NCBI GenBank assembly: GCA_927797885.1
Contig: OV696605.1
Location: forward strand, 719,157 to 783,156
From: Gloeomargaritales cyanobacterium VI4D9
GTDB taxonomy: Bacteria; Cyanobacteriota; Cyanobacteriia; Gloeomargaritales; Gloeomargaritaceae
Length of the DNA: 64,000 bases
Reading direction: 5' to 3'
The notes under the pieces are model-generated. The model ran no database searches. It saw nothing but the letters and a program-made list of their open reading frames with translations, and was not told where the DNA came from. Both the position numbers and the translations under genes were made by a program. Numbering within the stretch: position 1 is the stretch's first letter; each line of letters begins with the position of its first letter. Of this stretch, positions 36,801-43,661 are shown in pieces.

Positions 36801-36933
36801 TGCTAAGGGGGAAGGACGAGGGGAAGCCCTGCGGCAAGCCCAGTTAGCGATGCTGAGAAGCCAGAATTATGCCCATCCCAAATACTGGTCAGGGATAATT
36901 CCCGCCGGGGATTGGCGGGGGATGAGTCCTTAG
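33808..36933 (+). CDS. TPR-repeat CHAT-domain (caspase-like) protein
   Basis: 1041 residues. A signal peptide (about 1-34, ending PVLAQ) is followed by helical TPR-like segments, then seven near-identical 42-residue TPR_10/TPR_12 units (about 201-493). A linker comes next, then a CHAT domain (about 700-1040). The caspase-type dyad is present: His879 in HLATHGFF and Cys947 in LSACETGLG. The AAGAQSQVMSLW-type end is typical. CHAT proteins are caspase/separase-like proteases, several of which act in prokaryotic immunity; signal-peptide TPR-CHAT proteins in cyanobacteria are mostly uncharacterised. It lies 85 bp behind hlyD with its own AAGGA ribosome site. Confidence 0.9.
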   Translation: MKGRQIVGWALAASVLVGVPVEGVMYPSLPVLAQRNQGANFEALLKRAVELTQQGRYAEAEPLYERVLTILNQELPKLSPQQQQAIRSQVQTLVALAGINRGLLYTSQGRDAEARQILAESTGLLEQALGRNHPDVLKIRQAIATYAQQQKQTPSNSPPVSSQRTTVPSSALQEAERLNELGIEQSQKGQYAQAQQSFERSLAIREQALGKNHPDVAQSLHNLAWLYQVQGQYQKAEPLYQRSLAIKEQALGKNHPDVAQSLNNLAGLYQAQGQYQKAEPLYQRSLAIREQALGKNHPDVASSLNNLAVLYQVQGQYQKAEPLVQRSLAISEQALGKNHPDVAQSLNNLALLYQAQGQYQKAEPLYQRSLAIWEQALGNNHPNVAASLNNLANLYRVQGQYQKAEPLYQRSLAIKEQALGKNHPDVACSLHNLAVLYKDQGQYQKAEPLVQRSLAIREQALGNNHPDVATSLNNLAVLYWKQNQTEPALTRFIRALDMEETNLAQNLVIGSEEDKRAYLKTFSGTTNATISFHLQYAPTNPQAARLALTTILRRKGRILDTLSQNLNRLRQQLSPADQERLTRLSALRTQVAQIAFNPNPTDQQRQQLQLLNTQAEQIETELNRSSAAFAQTTQPVTLEAVQKAIPANAALVEFIQYQPFNPKAPLSQRWGSPRYAVYVLTSTGEPRFADLGSASEIDALVAQYRSATLDPRRPISEAQAAARTLDAKIMAPVRQLVGNNVNHLLIAPDGQLNLVSFAALVDEKNQYLIENYQITYLTSGRDLLRLQNTPSKANPPLIVANPTFDKPGSNPVQIASADRGNLRSIDLATLKFTPLPATAIEGETIAKLLPNSRLFTQAQATETVVKSSSNPRILHLATHGFFLKPAPNSQAQDGSRNLPSENPLLRSGLAFSGFNMRQGGGDDGVLTALEITGMDLRGTQLAVLSACETGLGDVQSGEGVYGLRRAFTLAGAQSQVMSLWRVDDNATKDLMVNYYQRLAKGEGRGEALRQAQLAMLRSQNYAHPKYWSGIIPAGDWRGMSP
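34407..35288. repeat. Seven tandem 126-bp TPR-coding units
   Basis: Each unit encodes SLAIxEQALGxNHPDVAxSL followed by NNLAxLYxxQGQYQKAEPLxQR. The units differ at only a few positions, and the last one is diverged. This is a coding repeat, not a CRISPR array. Confidence 0.92.
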
Positions 36934-36939
36934 TCAAAT

Positions 36940-37126
36940 ATCTATAAAACCTAGTAATCTTAGTACAAAAAATACTGAGCAATAATCTGCTGTTCTTGTG
37001 TTTCGTTCTCATGTTTTGAATAAATATAGCAATCCTAAATGAGAATGGAACAGGGGGTCGCAGGGGCACCGCCCCCGTCCTTGGTTCTGAGGAATTTATG
37101 TTTGTTAATCAAATAGGATTGCTATA
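36940..37126. repeat. MITE-like repeat family A with an extended flank
   Basis: 37025-37126 is a full family A element (TATAGCAATCCTAAATGAG to AAATAGGATTGCTATA). The 85 bp to its left also recurs, inverted, at 23672-23863. This is the uninterrupted version of the repeat that carries a nested MITE at 23734. A family B end (GAGGTGCCCTTA) follows at 37127. Confidence 0.75.
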
Positions 37127-37135
37127 GAGGTGCCC

Positions 37136-37288
37136 TTAATTTGACTTAGAGATTCCACACCCGACAAAATTGTATTGATTGCAAGAGGGATAAATCGGGC
37201 GATATTTTTCGTAGTCTTCGCCCCGTTCGGCAAAGTAATTTAGGTGATCGGTAATGGAATCTGAAGCTGTGGAGAAATCAAAACTCAA
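37136..37288 (-). pseudogene. Short gene remnant, perhaps the start of a methyltransferase
   Basis: A 50-codon minus-strand frame contains SITDHLNYFAERGEDYEKYR followed by PIYPS. This resembles the FxxRAxxYxKYRPxYP start of some class I methyltransferases. It then ends SNQ-like residues and a stop inside the family B repeat end. Only a TTG start is available. It is probably a fragment cut by the repeat. The rest of 37289-37438 shows nothing. Confidence 0.3.
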
Positions 37289-37438
37289 TTACCCACTTCG
37301 TTGTAAATCGCATTAAATCGCATTTCTTAGTTTAACTTAGAACTAAAAACCAACCTGTACCCCAGTGACCACTGTTTATCATTCAATAGAGGTGTTTGAT
37401 CCAGAGTCAATCTGCTATGATATGAATCCGTAAAGTAA

Positions 37439-37512
37439 GGGCTTGTAGCTCAGTGGATCAGAGCACTTGACTACGGATCAAGGTGTCGGGGGTTCGAATC
37501 CCTCCAAGCCCG
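37439..37512 (+). tRNA. tRNA-Arg (anticodon ACG)
   Basis: A 74-nt cloverleaf. Acceptor stem GGGCTTG pairs with CAAGCCC. The D arm contains AGCTCAGTGGA. Anticodon stem CTTGA/TCAAG surrounds loop CTACGGA, giving anticodon ACG. The T arm has GGTTCGAATC. The 3' CCA is not encoded. Confidence 0.95.
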
Positions 37513-37609
37513 TCGCCATTTTTAGCCCCTTTCCCCCGCTACAACCCGCATCCCACCGTTTCCCCATTAGTACACATAGTCTTAGTTGATAGCAGTTTAG
37601 GTGGTGTTA

Positions 37610-37813
37610 GGGTATATTGTGAGTGGCAAAACTGGCTAAAAACTGGATCAGGGAAATGGAGCTGGTGCAGGCGGGTGGCAAGGGCAAGGTGGCGATTTGT
37701 ACTGGTTGCGGTGGAGCTACCAGGGCAAGCGGTACAGCCTAGCAGTGGGGCATTCCGCAGATAAAACCCACCAGGGCGGTGGCGGCCAACATTGGAACGG
37801 ACATGGCGGCGGG
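37610..37813 (+). pseudogene. Tyrosine recombinase (integrase) N-terminal remnant
   Basis: One frame reads DLYWLRWSYQGKRYSLAVGH. A shifted frame then continues IKPTRAVAANIGTDMAAG. This resembles the arm-type DNA-binding start of cyanobacterial phage-type integrases (LRWxYxGKRYxLxLGLxDTxxNRxVAxxIAxxI). The frame shift and IS copy 4 at 37814 destroy it; after the IS about 18 more codons stay open. It lies 98 bp from tRNA-Arg, a usual integration target. Confidence 0.5.
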
Positions 37814-38921
37814 CACAAGTGTTGAATCCTGCAATAAAACTTTACATATTTAGGCGTGGGACGACCCGATTGAGCCAATGGACAAAATTCCACTCCTGCC
37901 GTATTAAGATTTGTATATATCGGAACTTATCTGCCAATTTACTTCCGTACATCCGTGGAACTTTTAACAGTTGCAATATCAAGTAAACTATTAAAATTAC
38001 ATAAATTTGAATGGTAATTCCATTCAAATTTTTACTCATCATTTTATCGAGCTTTAAGTTCATCTTTAGAAATTTCCATAGTACCTCTATCGCCCAGCGT
38101 TGTCTATAGGCTTCCCCTATCTCTTCATTACTCATTACATCCTCAGGAATATTGGTAGCTAAATAATAGTCTACTTTCTGTTGAACATTGCCAAAACAAA
38201 CTACTCTCGCCTTACCTCGTTCTGTGGTGATATGATAGTTTTCATCCCATTTCCAATTCGACTTAATACGGATAATAAAAAGGGCATCATTTTCGATAAA
38301 TTGTTCAAATACTTTGTGACTGCAAAACCCTCTATCCCCGACTGCGACTCCATTTTCCGGTAGCATTTTCACAATATCTTCACCAAAATTAATCTCATGT
38401 GCCTGTCCAGGACTAACAATTAAATGACCAGTAGATTTCGTATCTTGATTCAAAGTGGTTATTAACTTTACTTGGCGATAGCCTTGGAGCCAAAATAACT
38501 TACTCATCAGCGGTATTACGGTAGCATCAAAAGGACATAAAACCAACCTCTTTTCAGGATGAGCTTCCTCAATATAATGCAATAATTTATGATAAAGATG
38601 CATAAAAATTTGTGGGTCTCTTGTCTTGTTCGCCTTAGAAAACGTGGATAAGTCAACCTTAATGCCCGCATGATTTAATTGGTAAAATAAGTCCCGTAAA
38701 CTGTTGATTCCTTTGTCTAAAATGCCAGCAAACCAGATTGAACAAAATAAGCGAGAATTTAGAACTGGATAATCATTAGTTGGCAGGTCTTTGAGTAAAA
38801 ATTTGACAATCCCGGGAAAAGAATTGAATTTCATAGTTGTTTCATGTTTTGGTTTATATGAATTAGAATACCATATTTTGACCCCTCTTTTTCTGCCTTT
38901 ACCTACCTTTCAACACTTCTG
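37814..38921 (-). mobile_element. IS4-family insertion sequence, copy 4
   Basis: 1108 bp. Target duplication GGCGGCGGG at 37805-37813 and 38922-38930, within the integrase remnant. The stretch 38931-39105 that follows holds no gene. Confidence 0.95.
37842..38834 (-). CDS. IS4-family transposase (copy 4)
   Basis: 330 residues, identical to the other copies. Confidence 0.96.
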   Translation of the reverse strand: MKFNSFPGIVKFLLKDLPTNDYPVLNSRLFCSIWFAGILDKGINSLRDLFYQLNHAGIKVDLSTFSKANKTRDPQIFMHLYHKLLHYIEEAHPEKRLVLCPFDATVIPLMSKLFWLQGYRQVKLITTLNQDTKSTGHLIVSPGQAHEINFGEDIVKMLPENGVAVGDRGFCSHKVFEQFIENDALFIIRIKSNWKWDENYHITTERGKARVVCFGNVQQKVDYYLATNIPEDVMSNEEIGEAYRQRWAIEVLWKFLKMNLKLDKMMSKNLNGITIQIYVILIVYLILQLLKVPRMYGSKLADKFRYIQILIRQEWNFVHWLNRVVPRLNM

Positions 38922-39105
38922 GGCGGCGGGTATCTCTGACGGAGAGTTTCAAATAAGTAATGCGGTTCTCCTGAGTATTTGGTGATAAGCAGGGTCTATG
39001 CTTAAGCCTGACAAGGGTTTCAGCCCCCCTAACGAGAAAAAAGCGTATTGTTCTATACAATTCCAACCACAAATCTAGGAGAGCCTAAAATTTTCACTTA
39101 ACAAT

Positions 39106-40653
39106 TCAGGTGAGAATGCTAGATAACTCGGCTTGCCATGCCACCGCATCCAGGGTCGTATCTACCGTTGTTACCAAAGGTAATTCGGCTGGGGTAAAAG
39201 GCTCCCATTGTTGCAATTGTTGTGCTAATAAATCTGCCGTCGCATCGGCAATATCCCCGGTACGCAAATGCAATCGTTCTCGCAATACTTCGATGGGAGC
39301 TTGCACATGAATGATTCGCACAAAGACAGTTAAATTTTTCACGTTTTGTAATACCGCTTGCCGCAAATGTACCCGGTCATATTTGCCATCCAAAACCACC
39401 GATTGCCCCTCAGATAAGAGCGCCAAAGCCAAGCGCAATAATTCACTGTAGGTACGCTCGGTCATGGCGGGGGTATAAACTTCTGCACCGCCTTTTTCGT
39501 ATAGAGGAACCCCTGCTAAATGCTTCCGCACCGCATCCGAACGGATATGAATTGCCCCATAGGTTTGGCTGAGATACCGGGCAACCGTAGATTTTCCCGC
39601 CCCCGACAAACCCGCCATCACCCACAACCGGGGCGTTAACCACTGACTATAATGCCAGGCGAATTGGTAATAGCGAATCCCTGTGATTTTTGCGGATTCC
39701 CGTAAGGACGCCGGTGCCCCCGCATCACTTGCTAAAAAGGAATTCACCTTTGCCCGGATATACGCCCGGATACTGCAATAAAACGGGAGTAATCTCGCCG
39801 CTAAATAGTCCCCGGTTAATTCTAAATAGCGATTCAAAAAAGCATAGGCTAAATCCTTACGCCCCCGAAACTCCAAATCCATGACCAAAAAGGCGACATC
39901 ATACGCCGTATCGGTCAGGCGAAATTCCTCATTAAATTCAATACAATCAAACACACAGGCTCGTCCCTCAAAAAAACAGATATTCCCCAGATGTAAATCC
40001 CCGTGACATTCCCGGATTTTTCCCAAATTTTGCCGCTCGATAAACCAATCCCGATGTTGGGTTAAATAATTATCCGTAAATTCCCGAATTTCTTGAAATT
40101 CTCTGGTTAATCCCCAGTCTTTCGTATAGGATTCCGTCGCCTCATAATTGCTATCCACCACCCGCTTGATCATCTCTAAAGAACCAAAACTGGTAATATA
40201 TTCGTTGGTAGGAGATTGTTGGTGAAATTGGGCGATTTGGGTGCCTAAATTTTCTAAATCCTGCACCGTCAATTTCCCTTGCTCAAAACAGGTCAACCAC
40301 AAATCCTGTTCGTTGAATTGCCGCATCTTAACCGCATATTCCACGATTTCCCCATCATTGCCCAACCCGTATTCCCCCTGGTTATTAACAGCAATGGGCA
40401 CGACTTCTAAATATAATTCCGGGGCTAACCGTTGATTCAGCCGCAATTCCTCAAAACAAAAGGTGCGGCGTTTTTCCAGGGTAGAAAAATCTAAAAACCC
40501 AAAATTCGCCGGTTTTTTCACCTTGTAGGCATAATCCCCGGTCAAAATCACCCAGGAAATATGGGTTTGCTTGAGGCTGATTGCCCGCACCGGATGGGGA
40601 TAAAATGCCGCCTCCAGCATCTGCTGGATCAAAGGGGGAAGCGTCTCAGCCAT
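39106..40653 (-). CDS. Fused aminoglycoside-phosphotransferase-like / AAA (zeta-like) kinase protein
   Basis: 515 residues from the ATG at 40653; the longer frame adds 15 odd residues inside usp. The N-terminal part (about 1-320) has an APH-like kinase fold with CHGDLHLGNICF (catalytic HxDxxxxN) and VFDCIEFN. The C-terminal part (about 335-515) is an AAA_33-type P-loop domain with GLSGAGKSTVARYL and a downstream VVLDGKYDR motif. Such fusions are widespread in bacteria but their substrate is not known. The start overlaps the usp stop by 8 bp, linking it to the stress-protein gene. Confidence 0.85.
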   Translation of the reverse strand: MAETLPPLIQQMLEAAFYPHPVRAISLKQTHISWVILTGDYAYKVKKPANFGFLDFSTLEKRRTFCFEELRLNQRLAPELYLEVVPIAVNNQGEYGLGNDGEIVEYAVKMRQFNEQDLWLTCFEQGKLTVQDLENLGTQIAQFHQQSPTNEYITSFGSLEMIKRVVDSNYEATESYTKDWGLTREFQEIREFTDNYLTQHRDWFIERQNLGKIRECHGDLHLGNICFFEGRACVFDCIEFNEEFRLTDTAYDVAFLVMDLEFRGRKDLAYAFLNRYLELTGDYLAARLLPFYCSIRAYIRAKVNSFLASDAGAPASLRESAKITGIRYYQFAWHYSQWLTPRLWVMAGLSGAGKSTVARYLSQTYGAIHIRSDAVRKHLAGVPLYEKGGAEVYTPAMTERTYSELLRLALALLSEGQSVVLDGKYDRVHLRQAVLQNVKNLTVFVRIIHVQAPIEVLRERLHLRTGDIADATADLLAQQLQQWEPFTPAELPLVTTVDTTLDAVAWQAELSSILT

Positions 40654-41044
40654 GCACCACCAACACCGCACAGGGCGCATCCGCCACCACCTGGGCACTC
40701 ACCGACTGCCGCAAAATCCGCTCCACCCCCGTCAACCCCCGACTGCCAATCAGGATTAATTCTGCCCCCGTCGCCGCCGCCCAAGCCACAATCTCCGCCG
40801 CCGGGTCACCCGTGAGTATTTTGATACTACAGTCGCAGGGTACGATTTGCTGACAAACCGCCAAACAGGGGGTCAAATCTGGTTCCGGGTGGGGCACATC
40901 TGCCGGGCTATCGGCGGGAATGGGTGGACGTACATACACCAACTGTACCTGGGTGTCATGGCTCACCCGTAGCCACCGCAAAGCTTGCAGTACCCCTTGG
41001 GCGGTACCCGTACCATCCACAGCTACTAAAATCGTTTTCAACAT
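40646..41044 (-). CDS. Universal stress protein, UspA family
   Basis: 132 residues. It starts MLKTILVAVDGTGTAQGVLQ. The C-terminal ATP-binding motif LILIGSRGLTGVERILRQSV ends in GxxGxxRxxxxSV form. The ATP-type signature suggests a nucleotide-binding Usp. The ATG shares one base with the hisD TGA (TGATG), so hisD, usp and the APH/AAA gene form one translationally coupled string. Confidence 0.9.
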   Translation of the reverse strand: MLKTILVAVDGTGTAQGVLQALRWLRVSHDTQVQLVYVRPPIPADSPADVPHPEPDLTPCLAVCQQIVPCDCSIKILTGDPAAEIVAWAAATGAELILIGSRGLTGVERILRQSVSAQVVADAPCAVLVVHG

Positions 41045-42336
41045 CAGGGTTTTAAGCGTAGGCGCACCGATGCCGCATGGGAATGTAAGCCTTCGGTTTC
41101 CGCTAAGACTACCACAGCTTCCCCCAATTGGTGCAAGGCGGCCAAGGAAGCGGAGACAATGCTGGTGGATTTCAGAAAGGTTTCTACCCCCAGGGCAGAA
41201 CTGTAGCGAGCCGCCCCGCCGGTCGGGAGGGTGTGGTTGGGCCCTGCCAGGTAATCCCCCAGGGCTTCCGGGGTGTGATGTCCCAGGAAAATCGCCCCCG
41301 CATGGCGAATCTGGGGGAGCAGTTCCCAGGGTTCCGCCACCGCCAACTCCAGATGCTCCGGGGCAAAGTCATTCGCCAGTTCCGCCGCCTGCGCCAGGGA
41401 TTCCACCACCACCACCAGTCCGTAATGGGCAATGGATTTTTCCGTCAACAGCTTGCGGGGATGGTCTTCCAATTGTACCGCCACCTGCTGGACAACCGCC
41501 TGGGCCAGGGTGCTATCGGTGGTGAGCAAAATGGCCGCCGCCAAAGGGTCATGCTCCGCCTGGGCTAGCAAATCCGCCGCCACCTGGGGCGCCTGCGCCG
41601 TTTCATCCGCAATGATCAACACCTCCGAGGGACCTGCCAAAGCATCAATTCCCACCCGCCCATAGACCTGTTTTTTCGCCAAAGTTACATACACATTTCC
41701 CGGCCCGGTGATCACATCCACCCGGGGGATCGTCTGCGTCCCAAAGGCCAACGCCCCAATCGCCTGCGCCCCGCCGATGCGGTAAATTTCCTGCACCCCA
41801 CATTCCTGGGCCGCTACCAATACCGCTGGATGCACCGCCCCGTCCATCCCCGGCGGCGTGACCATCACCACCCGTTCCACCCCCGCCACCTTCGCCGGAA
41901 TGCAGTTCATCAACACCGTGCTGGGATAGGCCGCCCGCCCCCCCGGCACATACACCCCCGCCCGCTCCACCGCCGTATAACGCTTGCCCAAGACCATCCC
42001 ATCCGGGGCAAACTGCACCCAGGTCTGGGGTACCCGTTGCTGGTGAAATTCCGTAATGCGTTTGTGCGCCAAGCGAATCGCCGCCAGCAATTCCGGGGAC
42101 ACCTGCTGGTAGGCCGCATCCAACTGGGAACCGGAGACCAAAAAATCCGCCGGGGTGAACTCCTGCTGGTCAAACTGGCGGGTATAGTCCACCAAAGCCT
42201 GATCCCCCCGTTGCTGTACCTGGGCGAGAATCTCCCGCACCTGTTCAGCCTGCGCCTGGGTATCCGTCAACCGCTGGCTAATTCGCCCCAACTCGGCTTT
42301 GGCCTCTGTCCCTTGGGTGACAACACGTAGCATCAT
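41044..42336 (-). CDS. hisD: Histidinol dehydrogenase
   Basis: 430 residues, catalysing the last two steps of histidine synthesis (histidinol to histidine, NAD- and zinc-dependent). Family blocks are visible: YVPGGRAAYPSTVLMN, VTPPGMDG, GPGNVYVTLAKKQVYG, DALAGPSEVLIIADE, and DFAPEHLEL with the catalytic Glu-His, then HTLPTGGAAR. The first two codons are both ATG. It is divergent from rpsT. Confidence 0.96.
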   Translation of the reverse strand: MMLRVVTQGTEAKAELGRISQRLTDTQAQAEQVREILAQVQQRGDQALVDYTRQFDQQEFTPADFLVSGSQLDAAYQQVSPELLAAIRLAHKRITEFHQQRVPQTWVQFAPDGMVLGKRYTAVERAGVYVPGGRAAYPSTVLMNCIPAKVAGVERVVMVTPPGMDGAVHPAVLVAAQECGVQEIYRIGGAQAIGALAFGTQTIPRVDVITGPGNVYVTLAKKQVYGRVGIDALAGPSEVLIIADETAQAPQVAADLLAQAEHDPLAAAILLTTDSTLAQAVVQQVAVQLEDHPRKLLTEKSIAHYGLVVVVESLAQAAELANDFAPEHLELAVAEPWELLPQIRHAGAIFLGHHTPEALGDYLAGPNHTLPTGGAARYSSALGVETFLKSTSIVSASLAALHQLGEAVVVLAETEGLHSHAASVRLRLKP

Positions 42337-42475
42337 CGGGTTGACCCCCGCTGTTGAGTCTCTTCCCTGTTGTAGCTTAATCTGACCGCCATTCAGGGCA
42401 CTTGGTTAAGTCCTGTTAAGAATTTCCCCCGCTCCCGCCGGGAGTGTTGACGAACTGATTTTGGATGCTCTATAG

Positions 42476-42512
42476 TTATAAAGCACTTGCGCTGTTCGGA
42501 CAAGTGCTATAA
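42476..42512. promoter_or_regulatory. Inverted repeat upstream of rpsT
   Basis: TTATAAAGCACTTG, an 11-base loop, then CAAGTGCTATAA. The arms pair over 12 bases with one bulge. It lies about 40 bp before the rpsT GTG start and could be an operator or a leader hairpin for ribosomal-protein control. A second short GC hairpin (CTCCCGCCGGGAG) is at 42432-42444. Confidence 0.5.
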
Positions 42513-42549
42513 CTTTACCGCTGTCCGGGTTGTTGCTGGGGTAACTTGT

Positions 42550-42843
42550 GTGGCTAACATCAAATCTGCCATTAAACGGGTCAAAATTGCCGAGCGTAAT
42601 CGGTTACGCAACAAAGCTTATAAGTCCACGGTTAAAACCTTAATCAAGAAATGTTTGTTGGCTGTCCAGGCTGGGGAAGCCGCCCAGGGGGAAGCCGCCC
42701 TGCGGCTCGCCTACAGCAAAATTGACAAGGCGGTGAAGCGGGGAGTCCTGCATCCCAACAATGGTGCCCGCAAAAAATCCCGCCTCGCCCGCAAATTGAA
42801 GCAGTTGGAAGCCCCAGCCCAGACCGTTGCCCCTTCGGCTTAG
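42550..42843 (+). CDS. rpsT: 30S ribosomal protein S20
   Basis: 97 residues from the GTG at 42550 ([20 protein letters not shown]), with GGGG seven bases upstream; a longer ATG frame from 42487 would add 21 residues foreign to S20. It is strongly basic and binds 16S rRNA. It is followed 5 bp later by tatD, then rpoB, an order seen in other cyanobacteria. Confidence 0.95.
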   Translation: MANIKSAIKRVKIAERNRLRNKAYKSTVKTLIKKCLLAVQAGEAAQGEAALRLAYSKIDKAVKRGVLHPNNGARKKSRLARKLKQLEAPAQTVAPSA

Positions 42844-42848
42844 TTGCC

Positions 42849-43640
42849 ATGCCCCCCTTGGTGGATACCCATGTGCATATCAACTTTCGGGACTTCGCTG
42901 GTGAGGAGGGGGAGCTACGGCGGCGTTGGCAAAAGGCAGGGGTGGTGGGGCTGGTGCATTCCTGCGTGACCCCGGTGGAATTTCCGGAGATTCAAGCTTT
43001 GGTGCGGGCAATGCCGGAATTGAGTTGTGCGGTGGGGTTGCATCCTTTGGAGGCGCATCAATGGGGGCGGGAGGCATGGCAAGCCATCGAGGCGGGGATC
43101 GCCCGAGGAGAGCGGGTGGTGGCGGTCGGGGAAACCGGGTTGGATTATTACAAAGCCACCAATCGCACCGAGCAGGAACGGGCGTTTTGGGAGCAATTAC
43201 TGCTGGCGCAGGCGCACGATCTGGCGGTGATCATTCACTGTCGGGAGGCGGCTCTGCCCATGCGGGAGTTATTAGAAAAATTCCGGGCGCAACGGGGCGT
43301 GGTACGGGGGGTGATGCATTGTTGGGGCGGTACACCGGAGGAAATGCAATGGTTTTTGGACTTGGGGTTTTACATCAGTTTCAGCGGCATTATCACGTTC
43401 AAAAATGCCCGGCAACTCCACGCCTGTGCCCCCTTAGTGCCAGCGGAGCGGTTGTTGGTGGAAACGGATTGCCCCTTTTTAGCCCCCGTCCCCCATCGGG
43501 GTGAACGGAATGAACCTGCCTATGTTTTAGAAGTGGCAGAAAAGGTAGCGACCCTGCGGGGGGAATCTTTAGCGAAGGTGGCGCATCAGACCACCGAAAA
43601 TGCCCGGAGTTTGTTTCAGTTGCCGGTTGTGGTTGCTTAA
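42849..43640 (+). CDS. tatD: TatD-family metal-dependent DNase
   Basis: 263 residues, a TIM barrel with the family's metal ligands: H8 and H10 in DTHVHINF, Glu in VGETGLDYY, His in IIHCREA, His in VMHCWGG, and Asp in VETDCPFLAP. TatD-type enzymes act as 3'-5' exonucleases in DNA repair or quality control. It lies 5 bp after rpsT and 21 bp before rpoB, so it is probably co-transcribed with both. Confidence 0.93.
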   Translation: MPPLVDTHVHINFRDFAGEEGELRRRWQKAGVVGLVHSCVTPVEFPEIQALVRAMPELSCAVGLHPLEAHQWGREAWQAIEAGIARGERVVAVGETGLDYYKATNRTEQERAFWEQLLLAQAHDLAVIIHCREAALPMRELLEKFRAQRGVVRGVMHCWGGTPEEMQWFLDLGFYISFSGIITFKNARQLHACAPLVPAERLLVETDCPFLAPVPHRGERNEPAYVLEVAEKVATLRGESLAKVAHQTTENARSLFQLPVVVA

Positions 43641-43661
43641 TGTTGTTCAGGGGATGGTGCC

